Below, piece after piece: positions 42,121 through 51,469 of a stretch of 64,000 nt of DNA (position 1 is its first letter; every line of letters begins with the position of its first letter). The DNA comes from Gimesia sp. (lineage in GTDB: Bacteria; Planctomycetota; Planctomycetia; Planctomycetales; Planctomycetaceae). The stretch is taken from NCBI RefSeq assembly GCF_040219335.1, contig NZ_JAVJSQ010000029.1, positions 310,001 to 374,000 on the forward strand, in the 5' to 3' direction. Both the position numbers and the translations under genes were made by a program. The notes under the pieces are model-generated. The model did not search any database. It was not told the DNA's origin and saw nothing but the letters and a program-made list of their open reading frames with translations.

Positions 42121-45100
42121 TTATTTGCTGTCGGATTTCGATTTGGCGATGGCTTCAAAATAATGTTTGATCAAGCGGGCGTATTCGGGATCAGTTCTGC
42201 TTTGTGAGCCTTGCAGAATCTCGGTATCCAGTTCGCCGGGCAACTCACCCCAGTTCCGATTAGACATGGCTTTCAGCTTCATTTCCAGTTTGCTGAAGTC
42301 CACATTCGTGCGGGCACCGCCCCCTTCGCTTTCTCCCTGTCCCTTACCGGGAGCCATATTGCGGGAAGCAGTCTGGGACTGCTGACCCTGACCGGGATCC
42401 GAACCCTGCTGCGCTTTCGACTTCAATTCCGTCGCTGCCTGCGAAAGTGATTCCGCTGCCTGCTTGAGCGATTCCGCAGCCTGCTGCTGGGCAGACTGCT
42501 TCCCAACCTGCCCCGATTCTGCCGACTGTTGACTCTGGTTCTTTCCCTGCTGGCCCTGCTGACTTTCAGAGGATTTCCCATTCTGACCCGATTGGGAATC
42601 ACCTTGGGCCTGCTGCTCGCCCGATTCGGTCGCTTCCTGTTTCTGGTCAGCTGGATTCGACGAGTCCGGCTGTGACTCGGCATCGCGGGGAACCGACTGC
42701 TGCTGTTCGTTTTGAGCCATCAGTTGATCCAGGGCACTTTTGAATTCGGGGTTCTGCTCCATCTGTTGCTGAGCCTGGCGGAGCTGCTGAGCAGCATCGG
42801 TGACCTGGTTGCCGACCTTTTCGGGAACCGGCGAATCATGGGCTTGCTGCTTGCGAGACTGCTGTGCCTGTTGGGCGGCAGCCTGTAATGCCTGGGCCGC
42901 CTGCTGAGCCTGTTTCGCAGCCTGCGCCAGGTCTTCCTGTTGTAGCTTATCAACCGCCTGTTGCATTGATTGACCAGCCTGTTCGGTCTGCTTACGGCTC
43001 TGATCTGCCTGGCGGCTTTCTTTATTCAGTTTAATCGGATCGTTTTCCAGCTTCTGCGAAGCCTCAGAGAACTGTCGCGTTAATTCCTGGGTCTGTTGAG
43101 CCAGTGTCTGTTGAGAATTCTGGATCGCTGCCTTCCGTGCCTCTTCTGAATTGGAGGCTTCTGCCAGCTTGTTCGCGACTTCACCCTGCAGTTGTGCCAT
43201 GCGTTCTGCTTCTTCGAGGAACGCATCCCGTTCGGTATTCTGCTGCTGTTCTTTGCGTGCCTGTTGTGCTTCCTTGATTTCATCCGCAATCTGGGCAGCC
43301 CGATTTGCTGCCTGGCTCGCTTCGTGGAACTGCCCCACATTGGCCTGCTGTTCTGCCTGGATCGCTTCGCGCGCCATCTGAGCCGCCTTTTGGGTCGACT
43401 CCGATTCGGCGCCAAACTTCTGGGCTGTCTCCAGCAGGAAGTTCGCTGCGGCATTCGCCAGATTTCGTTGCTCCTGTTGCAGGGCACGCATCTTTTCCTG
43501 AGTCGTAGACTGCCCCTGTGCCCGGGCAGGCTCGTTGCTCATGTTGGTTTCAGCAGGTTGACCATTCTTAGACGGCTCATTATTCGCAGCGGCAGTAGCG
43601 GCGTTCTGCGAAGCATCGCCATTCGCTGGGGCTGCGGGTTGAGCTGGAGGCGTTGCCTGGGCAGGGGCCGCATCGTTACCTTGAGGTGCCGCACCCTGTG
43701 GGGCCGCTGGTTCAGGCGCTTCCGCATCGCGGGGCAGGGGACGACCCGCAGATACCGGGGCCTGCTGCTGCATTGCTTCAGCGAGTTGCTGTTGTGGCTC
43801 GACCAGTTGCGATGCCTGGGTGACCAGGGAATCGAGCTGTTTTAACTGAAAGTTGCGGGCAGCATCTACCAGTTCCGGTCGACGATCCAGCAGGTCATCC
43901 AGGTCTTTTGTCAGACGGGACTGACGGTGTTTGAGTTCGGCCTGTTCGTTCGACAGCTCCTGCTTCATTTCCGGTGTCAGTTTTAACTGCTGATGCGGAT
44001 CATTCTGTTTCTCAGGTGTCTTGTTATCCGCCTGCTGAGGCTCCTCTGGTTTTTGCATCTGCTGTTTGACCGACTCTACCTTGTCGTTGAACGCCAGCAT
44101 GTCATTCGCCAGGTGATCGGTCTCTTCCGCCAGACGATCCAGATTGTGCAGATCGTTTTCCAGTTCGACCAGTTTTTCATACTGGCGTACCATGTCATCG
44201 ATCTTCTTTTCTGTCTGCTGCATGGCAGCAGGTACTGGTTTGAGTTCCTGCTGTGCCTGTTCTCGATTGTTGGCTGCTGCCGCAGATTTCAGTGTGTCGT
44301 GGTTTTTGACGAAGTCGTTCCGGGCAAGGTTCTGTGTCTGTTCTGCCAGTTTCTGATAGAGGGGCAGTTCCAGAAATTCATTTGCTACGGTTTCCAGCTG
44401 CTGGGCCAGCTTGCGTTCCTGCTTGGTCAGCTCTTGCAAAGACTGTTCATCCTCGGGGGAGAGCGCCTCCTGCTTTTTCTGATCTTTCAGGTCAGCAATC
44501 TCTTGCTTGACCTGTTCTTGATGTGTCTTGAATTCCTGCTGAATCTTCTTTAACTCGTCCCGCAGTTTCTGCTGCCGGGCCACCACACCTGCCGAAAGCT
44601 GCTGCTCAGCATTCTTATCAATACCGAAGACACGCGGCGTCGACCAGACCACATTCGGCCCCGGAACTTCGCGATTGTCTGCAGCCTTGACGCGATAGGT
44701 AAAGATATCCGCCTGATCGGCCTGGAGCTCTTTCAGATCGATTTTAAATTCATGGTCCACCGTGGACGTTCCCAGCTTGTCGGCGGGAACTTTAACCACG
44801 GTCGCTTTCTCATCCAGTTTCTGAATCTCCAGTTCCAGTTCATTCACGGCATAGTCGTCCAGAACCTTAACAGGAACCGAAAGCGTCTCTCCGGGTTTAT
44901 AGAACTCCGGTTGATTGTAGAGAGACAGCTCAATTTCCGGTGCGCGGTCCTGAGTGATCTTCACCAGATGCTCAGAAGTCTGGTTTTTCAGTCCGCCATC
45001 TTTGCTATGAAAGTCAATATGAAAGACGAAGCTCTGGTTGCCAACAGGCAGGTCCAGTTGCGCAGTCAGCTGATCCTGACCGATGTTCAAAGGCTGTTCC

Positions 45101-46179
45101 TCAACCGGCGGACGTTCGTTGTTCTCTGCACCAGATGCGTAGTACTGATAAAAGAGAGTGGCCTGACTGACCGGTCGATCGAACGTCAGCTGCAGGGCGA
45201 TCTGGCTCTGTTCCATCACGCGGATTTCGCTGGGAAACACTGTCAGCTCTTCCACCGCCTGTCCGGTATAACGGGGCGGTGTGATGACCACTCGCGTATC
45301 GGTGATCGAGGGAGGCTCCGCCACCTGGATGGCATACTGCTTCGTGCGGCTCGATCCGCTGGAAATTGAATAGGTAAATCCGCTCAACAGCCGCGAAAAC
45401 TGCGTTGTGTAATGACCGGCTGCCTGATCGAGATCCATCCGGCGTGAGAACGGTTGTCCTTCCGCGTCTTCCCAGGCAATCCAGACTTCATCAATGGTTC
45501 CCGGCTGTTTGGTATGCCAGTGAGGAGTGGCGATGATCTGCAGGTCCTCGCCGCGGGCCACAGTTCCGTCTCCCGGTTCAACTTCAAAATAGAGTGAACT
45601 GACTGTCGCGAAATTCCCCCAGGGAACGATACTGCGAGAGATCAGCAACTGATAGGCATCGGGCCAGAACAGGAGCGGCGTCAGGAAGACGATAATGGCA
45701 ATCCCGGCACTCATCACGAAACGCATGGCGCGATCGGAGGGTACCGAGTCGGTAATATTGAAGTTTGTCAGGGAAGCGATGGTCTCCCGTGCCAGGCGTT
45801 CGCGCATCACGGAGGAACTCGTGTCGTCGTGGGCGACGGAGAGTTCCAGGACAGACGTCAGTCGTTCGTTGAGAGACGACTGCGATTCCTCGACAATCGC
45901 CGCGAGCTCGATAGGCGTTCGTTTATGAAGGACCCGCCGGAACATTCCAAACCAGAGACAGCCCACCAGAACCGTTAATGAAAATGAGGTCAGAGCAATC
46001 CGGGCCGTGTTGTTCAGTGAGAACACAAAATCGAGACTGATCTGCACCGTCACCAGGCAGATCAGAACCAGGATCACAAACCCCAGTCCCCGCAGCAGAG
46101 CCAGTGAGCGGATGCGTCGATCCAACTGGCCTAATTGCCGTTTGAGTTCATTGACGAATTGATCTAACTGTCCATCCAT
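42121..46179 (-). CDS. giant Gln-rich coiled-coil membrane protein (DUF4175-like)
   Basis: A 1352-residue protein. Residues 1-190 contain three or four transmembrane helices (GLGFVILVLICLVTVQI, IALTSFSLTVLVGCLWFGMF, FVMSAGIAIIVFLTPLLF) and DUF4175-like sequence. A beta-rich region follows (LYFEVEPGDGTVARGEDLQI, TRVVITPPRYTG). From about residue 540 to 1330 the chain is predicted to be almost all coiled coil and extremely rich in Gln, Ala and Glu, interrupted near residue 830 by a Pro/Ala linker. A long periplasmic or cytoplasmic rod seems likely. It lies in the operon of VWA-type proteins. Function unknown. Confidence 0.75.
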   Translation of the reverse strand: MDGQLDQFVNELKRQLGQLDRRIRSLALLRGLGFVILVLICLVTVQISLDFVFSLNNTARIALTSFSLTVLVGCLWFGMFRRVLHKRTPIELAAIVEESQSSLNERLTSVLELSVAHDDTSSSVMRERLARETIASLTNFNITDSVPSDRAMRFVMSAGIAIIVFLTPLLFWPDAYQLLISRSIVPWGNFATVSSLYFEVEPGDGTVARGEDLQIIATPHWHTKQPGTIDEVWIAWEDAEGQPFSRRMDLDQAAGHYTTQFSRLLSGFTYSISSGSSRTKQYAIQVAEPPSITDTRVVITPPRYTGQAVEELTVFPSEIRVMEQSQIALQLTFDRPVSQATLFYQYYASGAENNERPPVEEQPLNIGQDQLTAQLDLPVGNQSFVFHIDFHSKDGGLKNQTSEHLVKITQDRAPEIELSLYNQPEFYKPGETLSVPVKVLDDYAVNELELEIQKLDEKATVVKVPADKLGTSTVDHEFKIDLKELQADQADIFTYRVKAADNREVPGPNVVWSTPRVFGIDKNAEQQLSAGVVARQQKLRDELKKIQQEFKTHQEQVKQEIADLKDQKKQEALSPEDEQSLQELTKQERKLAQQLETVANEFLELPLYQKLAEQTQNLARNDFVKNHDTLKSAAAANNREQAQQELKPVPAAMQQTEKKIDDMVRQYEKLVELENDLHNLDRLAEETDHLANDMLAFNDKVESVKQQMQKPEEPQQADNKTPEKQNDPHQQLKLTPEMKQELSNEQAELKHRQSRLTKDLDDLLDRRPELVDAARNFQLKQLDSLVTQASQLVEPQQQLAEAMQQQAPVSAGRPLPRDAEAPEPAAPQGAAPQGNDAAPAQATPPAQPAAPANGDASQNAATAAANNEPSKNGQPAETNMSNEPARAQGQSTTQEKMRALQQEQRNLANAAANFLLETAQKFGAESESTQKAAQMAREAIQAEQQANVGQFHEASQAANRAAQIADEIKEAQQARKEQQQNTERDAFLEEAERMAQLQGEVANKLAEASNSEEARKAAIQNSQQTLAQQTQELTRQFSEASQKLENDPIKLNKESRQADQSRKQTEQAGQSMQQAVDKLQQEDLAQAAKQAQQAAQALQAAAQQAQQSRKQQAHDSPVPEKVGNQVTDAAQQLRQAQQQMEQNPEFKSALDQLMAQNEQQQSVPRDAESQPDSSNPADQKQEATESGEQQAQGDSQSGQNGKSSESQQGQQGKNQSQQSAESGQVGKQSAQQQAAESLKQAAESLSQAATELKSKAQQGSDPGQGQQSQTASRNMAPGKGQGESEGGGARTNVDFSKLEMKLKAMSNRNWGELPGELDTEILQGSQSRTDPEYARLIKHYFEAIAKSKSDSK

Positions 46180-46326
46180 AGTCGTTCTCTGAGAGAAGTA
46201 GTGATCTGGTCAGGGTTTGCGAGCGATCTGTTCCGTCCATAAATCGAACATCCGGGTTGCAGTCCAGATGGGGAGTCGGAACGGAACTCCTGATATTGTA
46301 ACAGGAAATTCCGTGAAATAGGGATG

Positions 46327-46346
46327 AAAAAAGGGTGGGAACCCTA
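46327..46346 (-). terminator. short hairpin with T-run between operon genes
   Basis: On the minus strand AGGGT/ACCCT around a 4-nt loop is followed by six T residues, directly after the stop of the gene at 46354. The 5-bp stem is short, so it is at best a partial terminator that lowers expression of the coiled-coil gene. Confidence 0.3.
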
Positions 46347-46353
46347 AAAACTT

Positions 46354-48903
46354 TTAAGGCAGGCCGTTCAGCTTACGCAGAGCCCATTCGACAGTCAGGA
46401 TTCCCATGATCAGTACCAGAATCAGCCAGTGATCCCAGAGCGAAACTTCGTCCTGGTTGGAGATTTCCTGGTTCAGATTGGGGATCAGCTCCAGCAACTC
46501 GTCGATTGTTCCCGGGGTCAGCAGCTTCCCTCCACTGGACTCAGCCATTTCGGTGAGCAGTTGCGGGTTGGAGGCAAGGTTGCCCAACTCGATCGTCTTG
46601 ACCTCATGTACGAACAGGGGCGTGATAATTTCTTTGTCGCCCGGCTGCTGAGTCGACGGTTTCAGCCTCAGCTCGTATTCTCCCGGATCCAGCTCGGGGA
46701 GGTTCGCCTCCTGCAACTGCGGATTGTTTTTCTGGGTCTGCAGTTCGAATGAAGCAACGATCTGATCCGGCTCCGCTGCCCGGACGATTTCGACGGTTGA
46801 TTTTATATTCGGATGTTCTTTCAAATACTCCTGCGTCCATCGCGCGGTCGCGGTCGCGATTTCGCCGGCGTCGACATCGGTTTTATTCAGACTGAATTTG
46901 ACGAACTCATTCCCTGCCGAGGCTTTGTTACGTGCGGCCCACCGCGCCATCTGGCCCCAGAAACGATGGTGGTAGCGATCTCCCATGCGGAACCGCCAGC
47001 GCCAGGTGCTGTCGATCCCAATCCAGATCACCTGTCCCGCGCCATACTGCCTGACCACAATCACGCCATCCCGCTCTTCATTCAACGGCGCGTTAAAGGG
47101 AGACAGACCATAGGCGAGGACCGTTGCCCCCGGTTTGAGTGTCCCCTGCAGAAACCAGAGGTGGCCCGGCAGATTTTTCCAGATATCCCGATTCACATCC
47201 GGCGTGGCATCAAACTGAAACAGGGGCTCCAACTCTCCCTCGGGGGTCAGAGTCAAGTGCATGCCCCGTTCATTGGGGGGCACTTTAAAATTTGCCTGGT
47301 TCCAGTCGACGACATTCAAATCTTTCACGGGCAGCAGTTCGTTCAATGTTTGTGAACGATGTTGCAGCGGCAGATACTTTTTGCCGGCCAGCAGCACCAG
47401 GGTTCCTCCCTGATCGCCGACAAACGCTTGAATCTGCTTCCAGTGTTCTTCCTGAACATGTTCGGGTGAGACATCGCCGATAATGATCAGATCTTTATCG
47501 GCAAACGGCTGGGGCTGCTCAGCGTTATTGTCAGCCACCTGGTTTGCCTGCGGGACGTTGATCAACAGCTGATTCGGAAAGAAGGGCTGCGGCAACAGCC
47601 CCATGTAAGGCTGTTCGAACAGCACCTGCTGCAGGTCGATGCGTTTGTCCCGTTCCAAAGCGTTGTGCAGAAAACGGAATTCCCATCGCGCGGTCTCTTC
47701 CACCAGCAGCACATGCGATTTGTCATCGACGAAATTGATTGCGAAGGTTTTCTCGTTGTTATCCTCGCGTGTCTCTCCGGGAAGAATGTCCGTTTCCAGC
47801 CGGTACTCCTGTCGTCCCTGTTTGTCGGATCCCAGTTCAAATTCGAGTAACTGGCTCACGCCGGAAGACTTGAAGCGTTTCACCGCCAGTTCCTGGTCTC
47901 CCTGCATCAGCGCCACGCGGACATCCTGTCCCTCAAAACCACTCGTGCCGATGCGGGCTTTAAGTAAAGGCTTGTCGTCTTTGAAAGCAGTTTGTGGATA
48001 GTCAAGGGCTGACACGGAGATGTCTTTCGGCTGATTGGCCGAACCAAGCAGCACTGGATAGACGGGGACCTTCATCTGCCCCAGTTGTTCTGCAGTCGAG
48101 ACCGGATCTAACTGGCTGTTATCGCGTCCGTCGGTCAGTAGGATGTAACCGGAAATCGGTGAGTTGCCGGACTCCGAACCGCTGCCCGCCGCTTTCAGCG
48201 CCTGTGATAGATTCGAAAGTTCCATGTGTACCTGGTCGGGAACTTCCGCCAGTGAATTCTCCAGGGTTGTCTGTTCGGTGGGGACTGCATCACCGGCAAA
48301 CAGGACGAGGTCGATGTCGCCGCGCTGTTTTAACTGGTCCAGAATCGGATGCGCGGGATTGGTCAGCAGTTTCTGGGCGATCTCTTTGCGGGACATTTGG
48401 TCGATTTCGTCAAAAATCGTCTCCAGATTCTCGCGGCGGCTCTCTGCAAGTTGGGTCCGTTTTTCCGGGTTCGCGGTCTCACTCTCTTCGACCCACGCGG
48501 GTTCTTCACCCGCTGCATAGGCTGCCTCCCACCGATCGAGTCGCGCGTCGATCTGATCGTTGCCAATCATTTTCAGGGCGCGTGCCAGTTGCAGCTTTTC
48601 CAGCTTGCTCGCGTGGCGGTCCTGCGTATTCATACTGTCCGAAACATCGAGGGCAACAATCAGACGCCCTGTTTTTTCGGTATTGAATGACCAGGTAAGC
48701 ACTGGCTCGAGGAAGGTGAGCAGAATTAGAATCAAAGCGGAGATGCGGAGTGCAATCAGTGCATTGCCGATGCCGTGCGAGACCAGTCGCCGCTCGTAAC
48801 GGAACAGCAGGATGATGCTGACCAGCACCACCAGCACCGCGCAGACGCTGACGATGGTCCACCCGCTCCATTCGAGGCTGTTAAACTGGAAATGCTTTTC
48901 CAT
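46354..48903 (-). CDS. VWA/glutamine-amidotransferase-like membrane protein
   Basis: An 849-residue protein with two N-terminal helices (WTIVSVCAVLVVLVSIILLF, IALRISALILILLTFLEP) and one at the C-terminus (LILVLIMGILTVEWALRKL). Between them are a von Willebrand A-like domain with MIDAS residues DVSDSMNTQD near residue 79 and YILLTDGRDNS near 252, and a class I glutamine amidotransferase-like (ThuA-type) domain around residue 480-660 (KDLIIIGDVSPEH, GQVIWIGIDSTWRWR). Such proteins sit next to BatA-like proteins in MoxR-linked operons, and probably assemble envelope complexes. Here the BatA-like gene precedes it by 39 nt. Confidence 0.82.
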   Translation of the reverse strand: MEKHFQFNSLEWSGWTIVSVCAVLVVLVSIILLFRYERRLVSHGIGNALIALRISALILILLTFLEPVLTWSFNTEKTGRLIVALDVSDSMNTQDRHASKLEKLQLARALKMIGNDQIDARLDRWEAAYAAGEEPAWVEESETANPEKRTQLAESRRENLETIFDEIDQMSRKEIAQKLLTNPAHPILDQLKQRGDIDLVLFAGDAVPTEQTTLENSLAEVPDQVHMELSNLSQALKAAGSGSESGNSPISGYILLTDGRDNSQLDPVSTAEQLGQMKVPVYPVLLGSANQPKDISVSALDYPQTAFKDDKPLLKARIGTSGFEGQDVRVALMQGDQELAVKRFKSSGVSQLLEFELGSDKQGRQEYRLETDILPGETREDNNEKTFAINFVDDKSHVLLVEETARWEFRFLHNALERDKRIDLQQVLFEQPYMGLLPQPFFPNQLLINVPQANQVADNNAEQPQPFADKDLIIIGDVSPEHVQEEHWKQIQAFVGDQGGTLVLLAGKKYLPLQHRSQTLNELLPVKDLNVVDWNQANFKVPPNERGMHLTLTPEGELEPLFQFDATPDVNRDIWKNLPGHLWFLQGTLKPGATVLAYGLSPFNAPLNEERDGVIVVRQYGAGQVIWIGIDSTWRWRFRMGDRYHHRFWGQMARWAARNKASAGNEFVKFSLNKTDVDAGEIATATARWTQEYLKEHPNIKSTVEIVRAAEPDQIVASFELQTQKNNPQLQEANLPELDPGEYELRLKPSTQQPGDKEIITPLFVHEVKTIELGNLASNPQLLTEMAESSGGKLLTPGTIDELLELIPNLNQEISNQDEVSLWDHWLILVLIMGILTVEWALRKLNGLP

Positions 48904-48942
48904 CAGTACGACAACGTTCTTTAATTCAGGATTCTCAGGGAA

Positions 48943-51201
48943 TTATTGATTCTCTTCCGGGAGCGACACATGTCCTCCCTGCACCAGTCTCCTGGTCAGG
49001 AACAACTCCCCAACCATCAGTAGTAAAAAGATCAGCAACAGAAAACGCCAGAATTCGGTCTCTGACACATCGGAGAACATCAGCTGTTTCAGTTCGTCCA
49101 GCGTTTTGAAAAAAGTAAAGTGATACGAGTCGGTCAGCGATTTCTGCTCGACTTCTGAGAGTGGGGTCAGGTTCGATTCGCTGCGATCAAAGTTGACTAC
49201 GAAGCGATCGGACCGCAGTTCCTGGTTCTGGTCTGATTTCGGATTCAATTGATAGACGCCGGGCAGAGAGGTGTTTGTGCACTGAAAGGTCGCGCTATTG
49301 ACGGCCTGATCGATGGTGCCAACCGCCGGTTTCCCGTTGGGATCCAGAAAGGTGAACTGTTCAATGGTCGTCCCACCTGGCACCGGAACCACAATTGGTT
49401 CATCCAGTTGCAGGTTGCGGAACACGCGTCCCGAGGAAAGCTCAAATACCGCCTCGTGCAGGAACGGAACATAATCCGGCTTGCTGGGTAGATTGTTCCA
49501 ATCCGCATCGAGTGACGACGTCATCAGCAGCACACGTCCCCGTGCGTGGTTCATCATTACCAGTAACGGTTTCTGATTGGACAGCCTGGCGATGGACTGT
49601 GGTGCTGTCGAAGGACTGGAGTCGGTCGCATCCCCTTGCTCCTCAGCAGGGAGGGCCTCGACATCCAGTAGTGTAAGATCACACCAGTGATTGAACCGAG
49701 CCGCGGTCAAACCGTTGGCATACTCACCGCGAAAACGTTTCAGCCAGGGAGTCTGCAGGCTGTCGGAGTTGATCTGAATCACGTTACCGAATTCAAGACC
49801 CTGGGCGGCTTCCTTTGATTTCAGCTCAACGGGGATCAATCCCTCAGCTTGGAATAACTGTCGCTGGTACTGTTCCGGATCGACCTGGTCCCCCAGAGCC
49901 AGCATGACGCCGCCCCCCTGTTGATTGACAAAATCGATCAGAGCTCCTGCCTGCACGTCAGTCAGCGCATCGACGTTCGCCAGGATGACTACCGCCTGGT
50001 TCTTCAACAGGTCTGCTGTCAGCTGGTCTTTATCAATAACCGTGGTCTGAATCCAGGGGGTTCGGTTCGTGGGTGCCGTGAGTGCCAGGTTAGCGAAAAA
50101 GACTTCACTACGGGTCGGGTCGAAACTGGGCGTGCCATCCACCAGGAGCACAGGCAGTGCGCTGGTGACCTGCAACGCTGCATCCGATCGGTCATCGCCA
50201 GGCAGATTGTCTGGATCGAGGACGACGCTAATGACGTGCGTCCCTTCCTGGTCGAAGCGATGCTGAAACTCGACCGCCGCTTCGCCGTGGTTTTCAATTT
50301 TGATCGACTGCGTTTTTTCTTTGATTCGCTGACCGTCGATTTCGAAATAGACCGGGCAGATCAGTGTCGGCTCCGGACCGTCATAGCGGATGGTGGTTGA
50401 AATGCGGACGGGCAGATTTTTGACGCAGACTTCCCGCGAAAGGGTGAGCTGGTCCACGCGCAGGTTGGTTTGCAACCCTTCATTTTTTTCGCCGGCAACA
50501 TTAGTCGCCCAGAGGTCGATCGGAACCGCAGACTGCTGCATCAGATCATTAACCTGATCCCAGAGCAGGGTATCCTGGGGCGTCCAGCCGAATGCCTGGT
50601 CGTCGGTCAGCACGATGATCTCGCGTTCGAGGTTAGAGGTCTTGCCCAGAATCTGAATCGCTTTACTGACAGAATTCGCGAGATTCGATTCGCCTGCAGG
50701 GGGCGGCAACTGGTTCAACTTCTCGCGAACCATCGCAAAGTTATGGGTGGGAGATTCGGTCACCAGTCGCGGTTGATGCCGGGCATCAATGACTGCGATT
50801 GTGTCACCCGGATTCAGTTCTTCCAGAAAGCGATGCACCCATTGAATGGCTGCGGAGTGAGGCGTGGTGGTTTCCCCTTCCCAACCCATACTGTAGGAAC
50901 CGTCGATGACAAAGACGACGTCTCGAGACTGGGTCGAAATGAACTGGGAGAGAAAACCTCCGGAAATCCACGGGCGGGCCAGCGCGAACGTGATCAACGC
51001 GACCAGCAGCATCCGGATTGCCAGCAGGAGCCAGCCTTCCAGACGGATCCGTCGTCGCGTGCGGCGACCCAACTCCAGAAACTGCATCGCCCCCCACTGC
51101 ACAATGTCATATTTCTTGCGGCTCAGTAAATGCACCAGTATCGGCAGCGATAATCCCAGCAGGCCGAGAAGCATCATCGGATTTAGGAAATCAAATGTCA
51201 T
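48943..51201 (-). CDS. BatA-like VWA-domain membrane protein
   Basis: A 752-residue protein with the characteristic BatA N-terminus (FLNPMMLLGLLGLSLPILVH, LLSRKKYDIVQWGAMQFLEL), a second helix (LLLAIRMLLVALITFALARP), a von Willebrand A domain with the MIDAS motif VIDGSYSMGWEG near residue 98, and a C-terminal helix (FWRFLLLIFLLLMVGELFL). First gene of the four-gene operon down to 41046. In related operons a MoxR AAA+ ATPase and a DUF58 protein precede it; neither is present here, since the next gene upstream is on the other strand. Confidence 0.87.
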   Translation of the reverse strand: MTFDFLNPMMLLGLLGLSLPILVHLLSRKKYDIVQWGAMQFLELGRRTRRRIRLEGWLLLAIRMLLVALITFALARPWISGGFLSQFISTQSRDVVFVIDGSYSMGWEGETTTPHSAAIQWVHRFLEELNPGDTIAVIDARHQPRLVTESPTHNFAMVREKLNQLPPPAGESNLANSVSKAIQILGKTSNLEREIIVLTDDQAFGWTPQDTLLWDQVNDLMQQSAVPIDLWATNVAGEKNEGLQTNLRVDQLTLSREVCVKNLPVRISTTIRYDGPEPTLICPVYFEIDGQRIKEKTQSIKIENHGEAAVEFQHRFDQEGTHVISVVLDPDNLPGDDRSDAALQVTSALPVLLVDGTPSFDPTRSEVFFANLALTAPTNRTPWIQTTVIDKDQLTADLLKNQAVVILANVDALTDVQAGALIDFVNQQGGGVMLALGDQVDPEQYQRQLFQAEGLIPVELKSKEAAQGLEFGNVIQINSDSLQTPWLKRFRGEYANGLTAARFNHWCDLTLLDVEALPAEEQGDATDSSPSTAPQSIARLSNQKPLLVMMNHARGRVLLMTSSLDADWNNLPSKPDYVPFLHEAVFELSSGRVFRNLQLDEPIVVPVPGGTTIEQFTFLDPNGKPAVGTIDQAVNSATFQCTNTSLPGVYQLNPKSDQNQELRSDRFVVNFDRSESNLTPLSEVEQKSLTDSYHFTFFKTLDELKQLMFSDVSETEFWRFLLLIFLLLMVGELFLTRRLVQGGHVSLPEENQ

Positions 51202-51469
51202 GACTGCCTGCTGAGAACGGGTATGGGACTGGAGTTGAGCACGAGGATGGTTTCAAAAAGGAGACAAGCCGCATTATATGGTGAAATCGTTGTAAATGGT
51301 ATCGCCTGTCTGATTTCCTTTTTCAGGGAGACTTAAGTACAGATTTGCGTGGAACCGGTTGGGAATTCCCTGTCCAACGATTATGATGGACTCAACGGCC
51401 CTCTGTAAACATGTCCGCCCCCATTTAATTCTGATTCGACCCTCCTGAGAGACCAACGAGGCTGATTGT

